DNA of 64,000 bases from Enterobacteriaceae bacterium ESL0689 (lineage in GTDB: Bacteria; Pseudomonadota; Gammaproteobacteria; Enterobacterales; Enterobacteriaceae). Below, in pieces: positions 41,621 to 51,925 of this stretch; positions within the stretch are counted from its first letter, which is position 1, and every line of letters starts with the position of its first letter. A model generated the notes under the pieces. The model did not search any database. It was given only the letters and a program-made list of their open reading frames with translations, and was not told where the DNA came from. The stretch is taken from NCBI GenBank assembly GCA_029433525.1, contig JAQTIF010000001.1, forward strand, positions 744,001-808,000. Direction: 5' to 3'. Made by a program: the position numbers and the translations under genes.

Positions 41621-42868
41621 TTATTGCGCGGCATGATTCAGTAATTGCTTAAAGGTTTCCAGTGAACAGAAACCGTTGGCATCTACCGGACAGCCGTTCA
41701 GTGCCAGCGTCACGCGCTGTGGTGGCGATTGCAGCGTCAGTGGCTGTGCTTCGCGCAGTTGTGCGGTGCTCTGGTACACATACTCAATCTTGATCAAATC
41801 ACGATCCGCATGACTGTCATGCCAGTTCTGGAATACCAGCTGTCCACCAATAGGCGTGCTTTCATACTGATTATGCAGCTGATAAGGCTTGAAATTCAGT
41901 GCGGATAACAGAGAGGCAATATTGGAATCATGACCGACCAGTATTGTCACTTTCGCCGATTTTTCCCCATCGACAGCCAGGGTTTTATCGATATATTTCA
42001 CCAGCGGTTTGGCGATATTGCGGGCGACTTCCGGTGAGGAAAGCAAGCTATCCTGATAACCGTTTTTCAGCTTTGATAACTCCCGCCACTGCTTATCGGT
42101 TTTGATTTCTCCCCAGGCGACCTGATTGAGCGGAAATCCTTGGTAATATTGTAAGGTGAAAGCATCAACCAGTGCGTTGCCGATCTTCAGGGGACCGGCG
42201 ATCGTTGGTTCCTGCTGATATTGTGCGCTGAAGATATCGTGAGTGTTATCTAATGAACACGGCTGTTTTCCTTTACAGGTGGGCGAGTTTTGATAATCGA
42301 TGATTTTTTCGAGTAACCGATAACTTGCCGCGAGCGGCATGGTGTGACGTGTTTTTTCCATTTCCGCAATCGCCTTCTCTCTGAAGGCAGGCGAATCGTC
42401 AGTGATCACCGGATTAAAGGTGGGGTCCATCGTTCCCACTGGTGATTGATGATGGACGGTCACGTCACAACCGGGAAAGGCACCGGCGATCAGAAATTGT
42501 GCCGTCGCGATCGTCCGCTGCAGGCTGTTGGAATAGACGTAAACGGTATTTTCTGACGGGCATTTATTGTTGCCAGCCAGTCCTTGTTGCTCCAGCCATG
42601 CACGCAGATATGCCCCCATATAGACTTCCAGCACGCCGCCTTTGGTCGTCAACTGGCCACCGGGAACATCCCATTGTGGCCATGATTTCGTTGTTGATTG
42701 CGCCAGTACGCTACCACCAGTGGTCAATGGCGCCCGCAGATTATGACGACTCATGATTAACACTTGTTGTAATTGATAGCCCTGTGGCGCAACCGGTTCC
42801 TGCGCATGGGCACCGATGGACAACAATATCGCACCAGAGATGGCGCCAGAGAGTAGGTTTTTTTTCAT
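41621..42868 (-). CDS. agp: Periplasmic glucose-1-phosphatase
   Basis: 415 residues (E. coli Agp 413). A histidine acid phosphatase that releases glucose from glucose-1-phosphate, and acts on phytate weakly. Signal peptide of about 22 residues ending AHA; catalytic RHNLRAP (RHGxRxP type, with N for G as in Agp), and HDSNIA (HD motif) as proton donor. Cysteine pairs are conserved. In E. coli agp lies far away near wrbA, so its place here is unusual. It has its own promoter in 42869-43000. Confidence 0.95.
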   Translation of the reverse strand: MKKNLLSGAISGAILLSIGAHAQEPVAPQGYQLQQVLIMSRHNLRAPLTTGGSVLAQSTTKSWPQWDVPGGQLTTKGGVLEVYMGAYLRAWLEQQGLAGNNKCPSENTVYVYSNSLQRTIATAQFLIAGAFPGCDVTVHHQSPVGTMDPTFNPVITDDSPAFREKAIAEMEKTRHTMPLAASYRLLEKIIDYQNSPTCKGKQPCSLDNTHDIFSAQYQQEPTIAGPLKIGNALVDAFTLQYYQGFPLNQVAWGEIKTDKQWRELSKLKNGYQDSLLSSPEVARNIAKPLVKYIDKTLAVDGEKSAKVTILVGHDSNIASLLSALNFKPYQLHNQYESTPIGGQLVFQNWHDSHADRDLIKIEYVYQSTAQLREAQPLTLQSPPQRVTLALNGCPVDANGFCSLETFKQLLNHAAQ

Positions 42869-43053
42869 TCTTTTATCCTCAGTCAGCGGTTATTATCAGG
42901 TTCCATTGTGACAGATTTATAACCTTTTTCTGGAGGCCAGATAACGATCTGGCACGAGAAGTTTAAATTATAAATACACCGGTCGACCTTCTGTTATATA
43001 ACAATGGCCGGGATGATCCCTGAGAATTATCCATGTTATTAAAAACCCCGTCC

Positions 43054-43092
43054 GCGACAGAATGAGTTAGCTAATCCTGTCGCTATTTTTAT
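43054..43092 (+). terminator. Terminator-like hairpin with no gene upstream
   Basis: Stem GCGACAG (43054-43060) / CTGTCGC (43077-43083) with an inner palindrome TTAGCTAA, followed by TATTTTTATT on the plus strand. No rightward gene precedes it, so it may be left from a lost gene, or end a small RNA. Confidence 0.45.
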
Positions 43093-43229
43093 TAGCGCGG
43101 TGAGATATTATTTTGTACTTCATGCAATCCGTGTGCTTTCAGGTATTGCGAAAATGCCAGTAGCAAATCCTGATATTTTTATCTGTACGGGGTTTCGATT
43201 CGGTGGCGTGATAATCTTTCCCTGATTAA

Positions 43230-43355
43230 GAATCAAGCTCATCAGGTTATTTTACTTGCCATTTTGGCCCTGGGCAGTGATCGAAATCCTCACGTACTCC
43301 ACGCTGTCCGTGTCCAGGCTGGCTGCGTCAATAACGCCTGCTGATCCAGGTTTTG
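43230..43355 (+). repeat. Dispersed palindromic repeat, decayed copy C
   Basis: Same core as the 46431-46582 copy: CTCATCAGGTTATTTTACTT, then GCCATTTTGGCCCTGGGCAG, TCGAAATCCTCACGTACTCC, a 19-base or so internal deletion, and GCGTCAATAACGCCTGCTG at the right. Both ends have decayed (AATCAAGCTCATCAGG at left, CTGATCCAGGTTTT at right). It lies between the non-syntenic agp and ppiA. Confidence 0.75.
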
Positions 43356-43653
43356 AATGGTGAAAAATCACCGCTGTTTTAGATAATCAACGACATTATC
43401 TGACATTGGTGTATATTGTCAGTTACATGGTTAAAAAAAGGTAGTGAGCATGTCACTTATCGGTGAAAAATTACTGTCTGTAAACGGGTGTATATAATTA
43501 CAGTATATTTGATAGCGGATTGAATATCCTGTCATTTAGTTGTTACTTCTTCAGTAACAACTATTTTTACTACGTAAAATTAGGTAAAAGGCTGGCTCAT
43601 CATGTATGGGCTCTTTAAAATCAACATACTTATTTTTTTATCTGGAATTATCA

Positions 43654-44223
43654 ATGCGCAAATTGACTCTGATGGCAGCAGTGACTGTTTTTGCCATTTC
43701 TGTTTTTTCTCCGGCTAAGGCTGCGAAGGGTGATCCTCATGTTTTGCTGGATACATCGGCGGGCAGTATCGAACTGGAATTAAACAAGCAGCAAGCTCCT
43801 GTTTCGGTAGAAAATTTTATCAAGTATGTCAATAGCGGCTTCTACAATAATACGACTTTTCATCGTGTGATCCCAGGCTTCATGATACAAGGTGGCGGTT
43901 TTAATGAGCAGATGCAGCAAAAGCAACCTGAACCCCCGATTAAAAACGAAGCGGATAACGGTTTGCGCAACACCCGCGGCACCATAGCGATGGCGCGTAC
44001 CGCCGATCAGGACAGTGCCACCAGCCAGTTTTTCATTAATGTCGCAGATAATGCTTTTCTCGATCATGGACAGCGTGATTTTGGCTACGCGGTATTTGGC
44101 AAAGTGGTAAAAGGCATGGATGTCGCGGATAAAATCTCTCAGGTTCCGACCCACAATATTGGCCCTTATCAAAATGTACCGTCTAAACCTGTGGTTATTT
44201 TGTCAGCAAAAGTTTTGCCGTGA
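43654..44223 (+). CDS. ppiA: Periplasmic peptidyl-prolyl isomerase A (cyclophilin)
   Basis: 189 residues (E. coli 190). A cyclophilin that speeds proline isomerisation in the periplasm. Signal peptide of about 23 residues ([19 protein letters not shown] then PAKA); active-site pieces [35 protein letters not shown]. The open frame reaches back to 43606, but ATG 43654 gives the correct signal peptide. In E. coli fic and pabA follow; here argD is next. Confidence 0.97.
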   Translation: MRKLTLMAAVTVFAISVFSPAKAAKGDPHVLLDTSAGSIELELNKQQAPVSVENFIKYVNSGFYNNTTFHRVIPGFMIQGGGFNEQMQQKQPEPPIKNEADNGLRNTRGTIAMARTADQDSATSQFFINVADNAFLDHGQRDFGYAVFGKVVKGMDVADKISQVPTHNIGPYQNVPSKPVVILSAKVLP

Positions 44224-44273
44224 TGATGGTCGGTTACACTCCGCTGGGCATGAAAAGTTGTCTTGAACAGTGA

Positions 44274-45584
<1,311 letters not shown>

Positions 45585-45649
45585 TTGAATGGCCGCTGAA
45601 ATAGCTGATCTGAAAGAAGCCAGGGTTTCCTGGCATCAGGGAACATAAA

Positions 45650-45677
45650 ATGGCGTATTGTTGGTGTTATACGCCAT
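45650..45677. terminator. Hairpin between convergent argD and crp
   Basis: A 9-bp perfect stem ATGGCGTAT/ATACGCCAT with a ten-base loop, eleven bases from the crp stop. AAAA before and ATTGATT after give weak U tracts on the minus strand. A bidirectional terminator is likely. Confidence 0.5.
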
Positions 45678-45687
45678 ATTGATTGAC

Positions 45688-46320
45688 TTAACGTGTACCG
45701 TACACGACGATGGTTTTGCCATGAGCAGAGATCAGGTTCTGATCTTCCAGCATTTTAAGGATCCGTCCTACCGTTTCACGGGAACATCCCACGATCTGAC
45801 CAATCTCCTGGCGGGTAATTTTAATTTGCATGCCATCCGGGTGAGTCATCGCATCCGGCTGTTTTGCCAGATTTAACAATGTCTGGGCAATACGCCCGGT
45901 CACATCGAGAAAAGCAAGATTGCCCACTTTTTCAGACGTTACCTGCAAACGGCGCGCCATTTGTGATGACAGACGCATCAGAATATCGGGATTGACCTGA
46001 ATTAACTGACGGAATTTTTTGTAAGAAATTTCCGCGACTTCACAGGCTGTTTTCGCCCGTACCCAGGCACTGCGCTCCTGATTTTCTTCAAATAAACCTA
46101 ATTCACCGATGAAGTCTCCCTGATTGAGGTAAGAGAGGATCATCTCTTTCCCCTCTTCATCTTTGATGAGTACGGCGACAGAACCTTTGACGATATAGTA
46201 CAACGTTTCTGCTTTCTCACCCTGGTGAATGAGAGTGCTTTTAGACGGATATTTATGAATGTGGCAATGAGACAAGAACCATTCGAGGGTCGGGTCTGTT
46301 TGCGATTTGCCAAGCACCAT
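45688..46320 (-). CDS. crp: cAMP receptor protein CRP
   Basis: 210 residues, as in E. coli. Global regulator of carbon metabolism. N-terminal cAMP domain with [20 protein letters not shown] (about 72-91), dimer helix, and C-terminal helix-turn-helix [21 protein letters not shown] (about 168-188). Only a few positions differ from E. coli. It is divergent from yhfA, and the shared control region contains an intact copy of the dispersed repeat at 46431-46582. Confidence 0.99.
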   Translation of the reverse strand: MVLGKSQTDPTLEWFLSHCHIHKYPSKSTLIHQGEKAETLYYIVKGSVAVLIKDEEGKEMILSYLNQGDFIGELGLFEENQERSAWVRAKTACEVAEISYKKFRQLIQVNPDILMRLSSQMARRLQVTSEKVGNLAFLDVTGRIAQTLLNLAKQPDAMTHPDGMQIKITRQEIGQIVGCSRETVGRILKMLEDQNLISAHGKTIVVYGTR

Positions 46321-46792
46321 ATGCGGTTATCCTCTTATTATAAGTTCTCTGCGAATACCAGCAGGTGGCATCCGATAGTCTCCCCTTGTCAGGGAAATGA
46401 ACGTGTGTGTTTCACCTGACGGATGAACTTCTTAGAGCCTGGCCCATCAGGCTATTTTACTTGCCATTTTGATCCTGGGCAGTGCTCGAAATCCTCACGT
46501 ACTCCGTGTACGCTCTGGTTTCTCCGCGCTGTCGGTGTCCAAACTGCCTGCGTCAATAACGCCTGGTGGGCCAGGCTCTTAGCATACAGGTCATACATGA
46601 ATGACTTAATACATCAATGTAGTCCGTAGTATGTCGTATCCCGACTGTTTTAACATAGCTTGCGTCGTATGTCTCCAGGTGACTCGTTTCAGTATGGTAC
46701 TGTAATTGGAGGATTAATGTCGTCTTTGCGTTGCGATAATGATCACGGGCGCGTAATCTGTAAAAAAAGTCCTCATCATGGAGTCAATTTTT
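46321..46792. promoter_or_regulatory. crp/yhfA divergent control region, interrupted by a repeat
   Basis: 472 bp. Bases 46321-46430 next to crp should hold the crp promoter and CRP sites; 46583-46792 next to yhfA holds the other promoter. The full-length repeat copy D sits between them, about 110 bp from the crp ATG. I did not find an exact CRP consensus. Confidence 0.5.
46431..46582 (+). repeat. Dispersed palindromic repeat, near-perfect copy D (MITE-like)
   Basis: The best-preserved copy. A 142-bp body (46436-46577) begins AGCCTGGCCCATCAGGC and ends GCCTGGTGGGCCAGGCT: 17-bp terminal inverted repeats with one mismatch. It is flanked by CTTAG on both sides (46431-46435 and 46578-46582), which looks like a 5-bp target duplication. 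The core contains TATTTTACTTGCCATTTT, GGGCAGTGCTCGAAATCC and GCGTCAATAACGCC. No open frame of note is inside. Similar pieces occur at 5559, 21483, 43230, 48587 and 50606, all in the same orientation. Confidence 0.88.
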
Positions 46793-47197
46793 ATGCAAGC
46801 GCGAGTGAAGTGGGTGGAAGGCTTAACCTTTATCGGTGAATCTGCATCGGGTCATCAGATTCTGATGGATGGTAATTCTGGTGACAAATCCCCCAGCCCG
46901 ATGGAAATGGTATTGATGGCGGCAGGGGGATGTAGTGCGATAGATGTCGTATCTGTTTTACAAAAAGGGCGTCATGATGTGACCAATTGTGAAGTCAAAC
47001 TTACCGCTGAACGCCGGGAAGAGGTTCCCCGTCTGTTTACGCACATTAATCTGCATTTTGTCGTGACAGGTAAGGCGCTGAAAGAAGCCGCTGTTGCGCG
47101 GGCGGTGAACCTGTCAGCAGAAAAATATTGTTCGGTAGCGCTCATGTTACAAAAAGCGGTCAATATTACCCACTCATTTGAAGTCCACGAAGCCTGA
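46793..47197 (+). CDS. yhfA: OsmC-like protein YhfA
   Basis: 134 residues, as in E. coli. OsmC/Ohr fold, function not established; other members reduce peroxides through two cysteines. Cysteines here are in AAGGCSAIDVVSVLQKG and SAEKYCSVALMLQ, the positions of the family's reactive pair. ATG 46793 gives MQARVKWVEGLTF; an earlier in-frame ATG at 46778 is possible. It keeps its E. coli place beside crp. Confidence 0.93.
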   Translation: MQARVKWVEGLTFIGESASGHQILMDGNSGDKSPSPMEMVLMAAGGCSAIDVVSVLQKGRHDVTNCEVKLTAERREEVPRLFTHINLHFVVTGKALKEAAVARAVNLSAEKYCSVALMLQKAVNITHSFEVHEA

Positions 47198-47283
47198 CAG
47201 TGATCCTATTTGTCATGGTTCAGCCAGAGCCAGGAATTGTCGTCTCTAATTGCCAGAGGGTGTCATTTATTTGTACTGGCAAG

Positions 47284-47312
47284 TGTCCCGCCTGGCGGGA
47301 CAGTTTTATTGC
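47284..47312. terminator. Terminator between convergent yhfA and yheU
   Basis: Stem TGTCCCG/CGGGACA (47284-47290 and 47296-47302) with a five-base loop CCTGG, followed by GTTTTATT. It overlaps the end of yheU and most likely serves yhfA. Confidence 0.7.
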
Positions 47313-47524
47313 GGGAATGACTGACGGGACATAATATTGACCGTTTCGTGGAGTTCTGACCACACCAGTACCACTTCGCCAATTTCTAATTGCTGTTTGA
47401 CCTCGGCAACTTTTTCCGCCAGTGTGCACTCATGTTCACCGTAATCGGTGCCTTCACGTAAGACAAAACTTTCGATCAGATTGTTGAGCGTGTCAGGCGC
47501 AAGACTGCGCCAGGGAATAATCAT
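47306..47524 (-). CDS. yheU: Small conserved protein YheU
   Basis: 72 residues, as in E. coli (UPF0270). Function unknown. The body [20 protein letters not shown] and [15 protein letters not shown] closely match the family. ATG 47524 overlaps the end of yheT; the frame continuing to 47578 lies inside yheT and is not used. It is the last gene of the yheS-yheT-yheU direction. Confidence 0.92.
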   Translation of the reverse strand: MIIPWRSLAPDTLNNLIESFVLREGTDYGEHECTLAEKVAEVKQQLEIGEVVLVWSELHETVNIMSRQSFPQ

Positions 47525-48543
47525 GTCGTGACTCCTGACCAGCGGTTTAGCCAGTCTGGTATTCGCTGTTCCAGCCACATTTCTGGTTTGCTGAGTGTGC
47601 CCCCCACAAAACCAACGTGGCCGCCATGGACGGTTAATTGATATTCAACGTTAGCTGGGATCTGCTGCGCTGATGGAATGGAGTGGTGATCCATAAAAGG
47701 ATCGTCCTTAGCATGAATAATCAGTGTGGGTATGGTAATACTGTTTAACCGGGGCATGGCACTGCATTGACGATAATAATCCAGCGCGTCGGTGAAACCG
47801 TGAATCCGTGCGGTGATCATATCGTCAAAGTCGCGTATGCTGCGCATTGCTTTAAGCTGATGTAAATCAACGGGCAGCGAACCAGGCCAGGCTTTTAATT
47901 TACGTGTGGCATTCGCTTTGAGCAGGTGCAGCAGATAATACTGATAGAGTCGGGCAAAGCCTTTATCCATATGATAGCTACAGGCTTCCAGCATCAAAGG
48001 TGCCGAGACAATCGCGGCCGTATCCAGCGGGACATTATTACCTTCTGCCGCCAGCAGGCAAGCCAGCATATTTCCCCCTAACGAGTAGCCGACCGCCGCT
48101 GTCGGTACAGTACCAAACTCACGGCGTAGCCAGTGCAGAAACCAGCGCCCATCCTCTATTTCCCCTGAATGATAGATACGTCGATTACGATTGGGAACAC
48201 CGCTACAGCCGCGAAAATGCATCACCACACCCAGCCAGCCACGCTGCATGACCGTATGGATAATCCCGTGGACATAGGGACTGTACAGGCTGCCCTCCAG
48301 GCCATGAAACACCACCAGCCGGGGTTTGTGTGCTGCCTGCGCCGGGTTTTCACTCCATGCCAGATCAACAAAGTCACCGTCGGGCAGATCAAGGCGCTGC
48401 CAGTAGGGTGTAAACTGTAATTCGCGTCGGATCAGGCGTGGTAACATCGTCTGCAGGTGACAGTTGCTCATGCCGCGCATCGGGTGAAAGTCGTGTGAAT
48501 TATCCGCCGTGGAGTTCATTTCTATTGGGAATGTTTTGGCCAT
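47521..48543 (-). CDS. yheT: Putative alpha/beta hydrolase YheT
   Basis: 340 residues, the E. coli length. An alpha/beta hydrolase of the YheT/ABHD1-3 group, substrate unknown. Nucleophile elbow GYSLGGNML, oxyanion region VVFHGLEGS, acid and histidine in [10 protein letters not shown] and [12 protein letters not shown] chose ATG 48543, which gives the E. coli length; the frame runs on to 48594, where it enters repeat copy E. The RBS is weak. Confidence 0.93.
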   Translation of the reverse strand: MAKTFPIEMNSTADNSHDFHPMRGMSNCHLQTMLPRLIRRELQFTPYWQRLDLPDGDFVDLAWSENPAQAAHKPRLVVFHGLEGSLYSPYVHGIIHTVMQRGWLGVVMHFRGCSGVPNRNRRIYHSGEIEDGRWFLHWLRREFGTVPTAAVGYSLGGNMLACLLAAEGNNVPLDTAAIVSAPLMLEACSYHMDKGFARLYQYYLLHLLKANATRKLKAWPGSLPVDLHQLKAMRSIRDFDDMITARIHGFTDALDYYRQCSAMPRLNSITIPTLIIHAKDDPFMDHHSIPSAQQIPANVEYQLTVHGGHVGFVGGTLSKPEMWLEQRIPDWLNRWSGVTT

Positions 48544-48586
48544 AGCATCAGACACATCAGAGTGATTATCAAAATAGTATCTCTCA

Positions 48587-48676
48587 TTTAGCACTGGCTC
48601 GTCAGGTTATTTTACTGGCTATTCTGACCCCTGGCAGTGGCCGATGTAGTCCGGACTGGCTACGTCGGGCGCTTAG
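48587..48676 (+). repeat. Dispersed palindromic repeat, shortened copy E
   Basis: TTAGCACTGGCTCGTCAGGT then TATTTTACTGGCTATTCTGA at left, GGCAGTGGCCGATGTAG in the core and GGCTACGTCGGGCGCTTAG at right: a copy of the 46431 repeat missing about 60 internal bases. Its right end (CTTAG) overlaps the stop codon of yheS. Confidence 0.7.
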
Positions 48677-50577
48677 TTTTCTTTTAGCATCTGTTCCAGT
48701 TGATGCTGAGTCTCAAACCAGGCAGTCTCATACGTTTCCAGCGCAGATTTTGCTTGTGCCTGTTGTTGCAGGCAAGCCGTCAGCTCCGCTTTACGGGAGG
48801 GATCATACAGGCTGCCATCACTTAACTGCTCTGCCACGGTGACAAGTTGCGCATTGAGGTGATCGATCTCTTTTTCGAGGCGGCTGATCTCTTTACGCAG
48901 AGGTTGTGTACGTGCCCGCAATTCAGCTTCCCGGCGTTTCTGGTCTTTGCGATTCTGCGCACTACTGACCACTTCTTGTGTCGCATTTAGCGGTGAATTT
49001 TTCTGCTTTTGCGACTCACTTAGCCATTGCTGATAGTCATCGAGATCACCCTCAAACGGCTCAACCTGACCGTCATGCACCAGATAGAGCTCATCGGTAG
49101 TAGAGCGGATCAGGTGCCTGTCATGTGACACGACAATCAGTGCCCCTTCGAAATCAATGAGCGCTTCGGTTAAGGCCTGGCGCATATCGAGGTCGAGGTG
49201 GTTAGTTGGTTCATCAAGTAAAAGTAAATCAGGGCGCTGCCAGACGATTAATGCCAGCACTAAACGCGCTTTCTCACCACCGGAGAAACATTGTGTCGTT
49301 TCATTCACCTTATCTCCCTGGAAACCAAAGCCGCCGAGATAGTCGCGCAGTTTTTGCTCCTGTTCCTGTGGCGCCAGGCGCACCAGGTGTCGTAGTGGCG
49401 ACTCATCGGCATGCAATAATTCCAGTTGATGCTGAGCAAAATAGCCGACTTTCACTCCTTTGGCGAGGCTCACTTCGCCATGTAACGGTTGCAGTTCTCC
49501 CGCCAGCAGTTTGATCAGTGTTGATTTACCGGCACCATTACGCCCCAGCAGACCAATTCGCGAGCCAGGAACCAGATTGAGTTTGATCGCCTGCAGAATC
49601 GTTTGCTCGCCATAACCGGCACTCACTTTATCCATTTTGAGTAAAGGATTCGGTAAATTTTCTGGCGCACGGAAGCTAAAGTGAAAGGGATTATCGACAT
49701 GAGCGGGTGCGATAAGCTCCATGCGTTCCAGCATTTTTATACGACTTTGCGCCTGTTTTGCCTTGGTGGCTTTAGCGCGGAAGCGATCGATATAACTTTG
49801 CAGATGTGCGACGCGAAGTTGCTGGCTTTGATACATCGCCTGTTGTTGTGCGAGGCGTGTCGCTCGTTGTACCTCAAAAGCGCTGTAGTTACCCGTATAT
49901 TCATACAACGTTTGTTGTTCGATATGAATAATTTTATCGACGATCGGATCGAGAAAGTCACGATCATGAGAGATCAGAATAAGCGTCCCGGTATAGCTTT
50001 TAAGCCATTTCTCCAGCCAGATCACCGCATCGAGATCAAGGTGGTTCGTGGGTTCATCAAGCAGCAGGAGATCAGAGCGGCAAATCAGTGCCTGGGCGAG
50101 ATTAAGGCGCATACGCCAGCCACCGGAGAAGTCGCTGACTGGCCGTTCGAGTTGCTGATTGTGAAATCCGAGGCCATGCAGCAGGCTGGCGGCACGAGCA
50201 TGAATCGTCCAGGCATCAATCGTATCGAGTTTGGCGTGTACGGTAGCGATGGCATGACCATCGTTATCTTCGTTGGCCTGCTTTAATTCCGCTTCCAGTT
50301 GTCGATATTCGCGATCACCGTCAATAACATACTCGATAGCGTGTTGCGCCAGCGCCGGGGTCTCCTGATTGACCCATGCCAGCTGCCAGTTACCGGGTAA
50401 AGACAGACTACCGCCATCGGCATTTATTTCATTTTTCAGCAATGATAACAAGGTGGATTTGCCGCAGCCGTTCTTACCGACCAGGCCGACTTTCTGGCCT
50501 GGATTGATGGTCGCGCTGGCGTTGTCCAGCAGAACACGGATGCCGCGACGAAGTTGTAATGACGAGAAAATAATCAT
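48673..50577 (-). CDS. yheS: ABC-F ATPase YheS
   Basis: 634 residues (E. coli 637). A soluble ABC-F protein with two ATPase domains and no TM; members bind the ribosomal E site and act on stalled translation. Walker A GKNGCGKST (about 34-42) and GRNGAGKST (about 345-353); signature sequences SGGWRMRLNLAQAL and SGGEKARLVLALIV; both LLLDEPTNHLDLD Walker B blocks. The C-terminal coiled coil is charged. The stop lies within repeat copy E, and 28 bases before the start lies repeat end F. Confidence 0.97.
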   Translation of the reverse strand: MIIFSSLQLRRGIRVLLDNASATINPGQKVGLVGKNGCGKSTLLSLLKNEINADGGSLSLPGNWQLAWVNQETPALAQHAIEYVIDGDREYRQLEAELKQANEDNDGHAIATVHAKLDTIDAWTIHARAASLLHGLGFHNQQLERPVSDFSGGWRMRLNLAQALICRSDLLLLDEPTNHLDLDAVIWLEKWLKSYTGTLILISHDRDFLDPIVDKIIHIEQQTLYEYTGNYSAFEVQRATRLAQQQAMYQSQQLRVAHLQSYIDRFRAKATKAKQAQSRIKMLERMELIAPAHVDNPFHFSFRAPENLPNPLLKMDKVSAGYGEQTILQAIKLNLVPGSRIGLLGRNGAGKSTLIKLLAGELQPLHGEVSLAKGVKVGYFAQHQLELLHADESPLRHLVRLAPQEQEQKLRDYLGGFGFQGDKVNETTQCFSGGEKARLVLALIVWQRPDLLLLDEPTNHLDLDMRQALTEALIDFEGALIVVSHDRHLIRSTTDELYLVHDGQVEPFEGDLDDYQQWLSESQKQKNSPLNATQEVVSSAQNRKDQKRREAELRARTQPLRKEISRLEKEIDHLNAQLVTVAEQLSDGSLYDPSRKAELTACLQQQAQAKSALETYETAWFETQHQLEQMLKEN

Positions 50578-50887
50578 AAAGTGCCGTATATTCAGACTAC
50601 ATGGGTAATGGGCCAGGCGCTAAGTGATGCCACCGGGTCGTCATGTTAGCCCAAAATGAAGATAAGAGACAAAGTCATTATCTTTATGTCCCCTTGTCAG
50701 CGATCACGTCTCTCTGATGTGCTGGTATCAGTGCACAGATCCGCAAACAGGTCAGAACGACAAGCGATATCATTATTTTTGGTCAAAAGTTGCAATCTCT
50801 GTTGTCTTTTTTTTACTTAAAGAGTGCATGGTGGCAGATTTCCGCTACAATCTGCGCCATTATTCTGCTCTATGCTCAGGAGATATC
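50578..50887. promoter_or_regulatory. yheS/slyD divergent region
   Basis: 310 bp with both promoters. TACAAT at 50846-50851 is a likely slyD -10, about 37 bases before the ATG, though no matching -35 is clear. AGGAG precedes the slyD ATG. The solo repeat end F lies at 50606-50632. No gene is seen; kefGB and yheV are absent. Confidence 0.5.
50606..50632 (+). repeat. Solo end of the dispersed repeat (copy F)
   Basis: GGGTAATGGGCCAGGCGCTAAG (written in two parts: GGGTAATGGGCC and AGGCGCTAAG) matches the right terminal repeat of copies A and D, ending CTAAG. No core follows to the left; only the end remains. It lies between yheS and slyD, where kefG, kefB and yheV stand in E. coli. Confidence 0.45.
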
Positions 50888-51457
50888 ATGAAAGTAGCAA
50901 AAGATCTGGTGGTCAGTCTGGCCTATCAGGTACGTACAGAAGATGGTGTATTGGTTGATGAGTCTCCGGTTAGCGCACCGCTGGACTATCTGCATGGTCA
51001 CGGTTCCCTCATCTCCGGCCTTGAGAAAGCGCTGGATGGTCATGAAGTAGGCGATAAATTTGATGTCGCGGTGGGGGCAGATGATGCGTATGGTCAGTAC
51101 GATGAAAATCTGGTGCAGCGTGTACCGAAAGAGGTTTTCGTGGGTGTTGATGAGTTACAGCCGGGAATGCGTTTCCTGGCCGATACCGATCAGGGCCCCG
51201 TTCCGGTAGAAATTACAGCGGTTGAGGACGATCATGTCGTGGTTGACGGTAATCATATGCTGGCGGGACAAAATCTGAAATTTAACGTTGAGGTTGTCGC
51301 CATTCGCGAAGCAACGGCAGAAGAACTGGAGCATGGTCATGTTCATGGTGCTCATGGCCATGATCATCATCATGAGCATGAAGGTTGCTGTGGTGGTCAT
51401 GACCATCACCATGAGCACGGGGGTTGTGGCGGGCACGGTGGCTGTGGTTGCCACTGA
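50888..51457 (+). CDS. slyD: FKBP-type peptidyl-prolyl isomerase/metallochaperone SlyD
   Basis: 189 residues (E. coli 196). FKBP domain with inserted flap (about 1-145) followed by a histidine- and cysteine-rich tail (HGHDHHHEHEGCCGGHDHHH...), which binds nickel and aids hydrogenase maturation. The ATG at 50888 has the RBS AGGAG; the frame back to 50717 is chance. The tail is a few residues shorter than in E. coli but keeps the same pattern. Confidence 0.97.
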   Translation: MKVAKDLVVSLAYQVRTEDGVLVDESPVSAPLDYLHGHGSLISGLEKALDGHEVGDKFDVAVGADDAYGQYDENLVQRVPKEVFVGVDELQPGMRFLADTDQGPVPVEITAVEDDHVVVDGNHMLAGQNLKFNVEVVAIREATAEELEHGHVHGAHGHDHHHEHEGCCGGHDHHHEHGGCGGHGGCGCH

Positions 51458-51481
51458 TAGCGTCATATTATCTGCAGTATT

Positions 51482-51507
51482 AAAAGCGGGGATGGCCCCG
51501 CTTTTTT
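51482..51507. terminator. Bidirectional terminator slyD/slyX
   Basis: Perfect 10-bp stem AAAAGCGGGG/CCCCGCTTTT with a four-base loop, followed by TT; A tract on the left gives a U tract for the opposite strand. It lies between the convergent ends of slyD and slyX. Confidence 0.92.
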
Positions 51508-51512
51508 GTATC

Positions 51513-51731
51513 TTAATAATGCGGTGGTGGCGTTTCTTCTGATTGTGATGCCATCTGAGAAAGCTGAATTGCTTTGAGTTTGTCGAGTATCAGCCGCAGA
51601 TGCTCACGCATCCTGGCCAGCTCCATTTCATGCGCCGTCACCGCTTTATTAAGATCCTCAATGATGACTTCCTGAAATGCCAGTCGACTTTCCAGTTCTG
51701 TCAGACGAAGTTCCAGCGTACTATCATGCAT
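51513..51731 (-). CDS. slyX: SlyX coiled-coil protein
   Basis: 72 residues, as in E. coli. Function unknown. Heptad pattern throughout ([21 protein letters not shown]) predicts one coiled coil; the C-terminus EETPPPHY is the family's. It is divergent from fkpA. Confidence 0.95.
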   Translation of the reverse strand: MHDSTLELRLTELESRLAFQEVIIEDLNKAVTAHEMELARMREHLRLILDKLKAIQLSQMASQSEETPPPHY

Positions 51732-51925
51732 GTGTTACCTCTGCAGTTTTAACCTGACTGATCAGGGCTATTTATTGTATGGCATCATGCCGACAGCGTC
51801 TTCCGATGAAAATGAGCAATATTTATTAATATCTGTATATGGATTTATTGCACAACGTTTTATAGTAGTTCCCTGTTTTTTTACGATAACCCTCGGGGTG
51901 AGTTGCCCCGGCCCTGGAGAAATGG

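Larger units (their letters stand above)
42869..43653. other. Long intergenic region between agp and ppiA
   Basis: 785 bp with no gene I can support. It holds the agp promoter side, a terminator-like hairpin (43054-43092), decayed repeat copy C (43230-43355) and the AT-rich ppiA upstream region. A GTGAGCATGTCAC near-palindrome (43445-43457) resembles half of a CRP site but has the wrong spacing. A weak ppiA promoter probably lies in 43500-43620. Confidence 0.5.

Noticed and set aside
41621..42868. Phytase (AppA) rather than glucose-1-phosphatase
   Set aside because: The RHNLRAP motif and overall sequence match Agp; AppA has RHGVRAP.
43445..43457. CRP site upstream of ppiA
   Set aside because: GTGA and TCAC are separated by five bases, not six, and the outer bases do not match.
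51155..51466. Methionine- and threonine-rich frame of 103 codons antisense to slyD
   Set aside because: It is the reverse of the His-rich codons of the SlyD tail (CAT reads as ATG backward), so a shadow of slyD.
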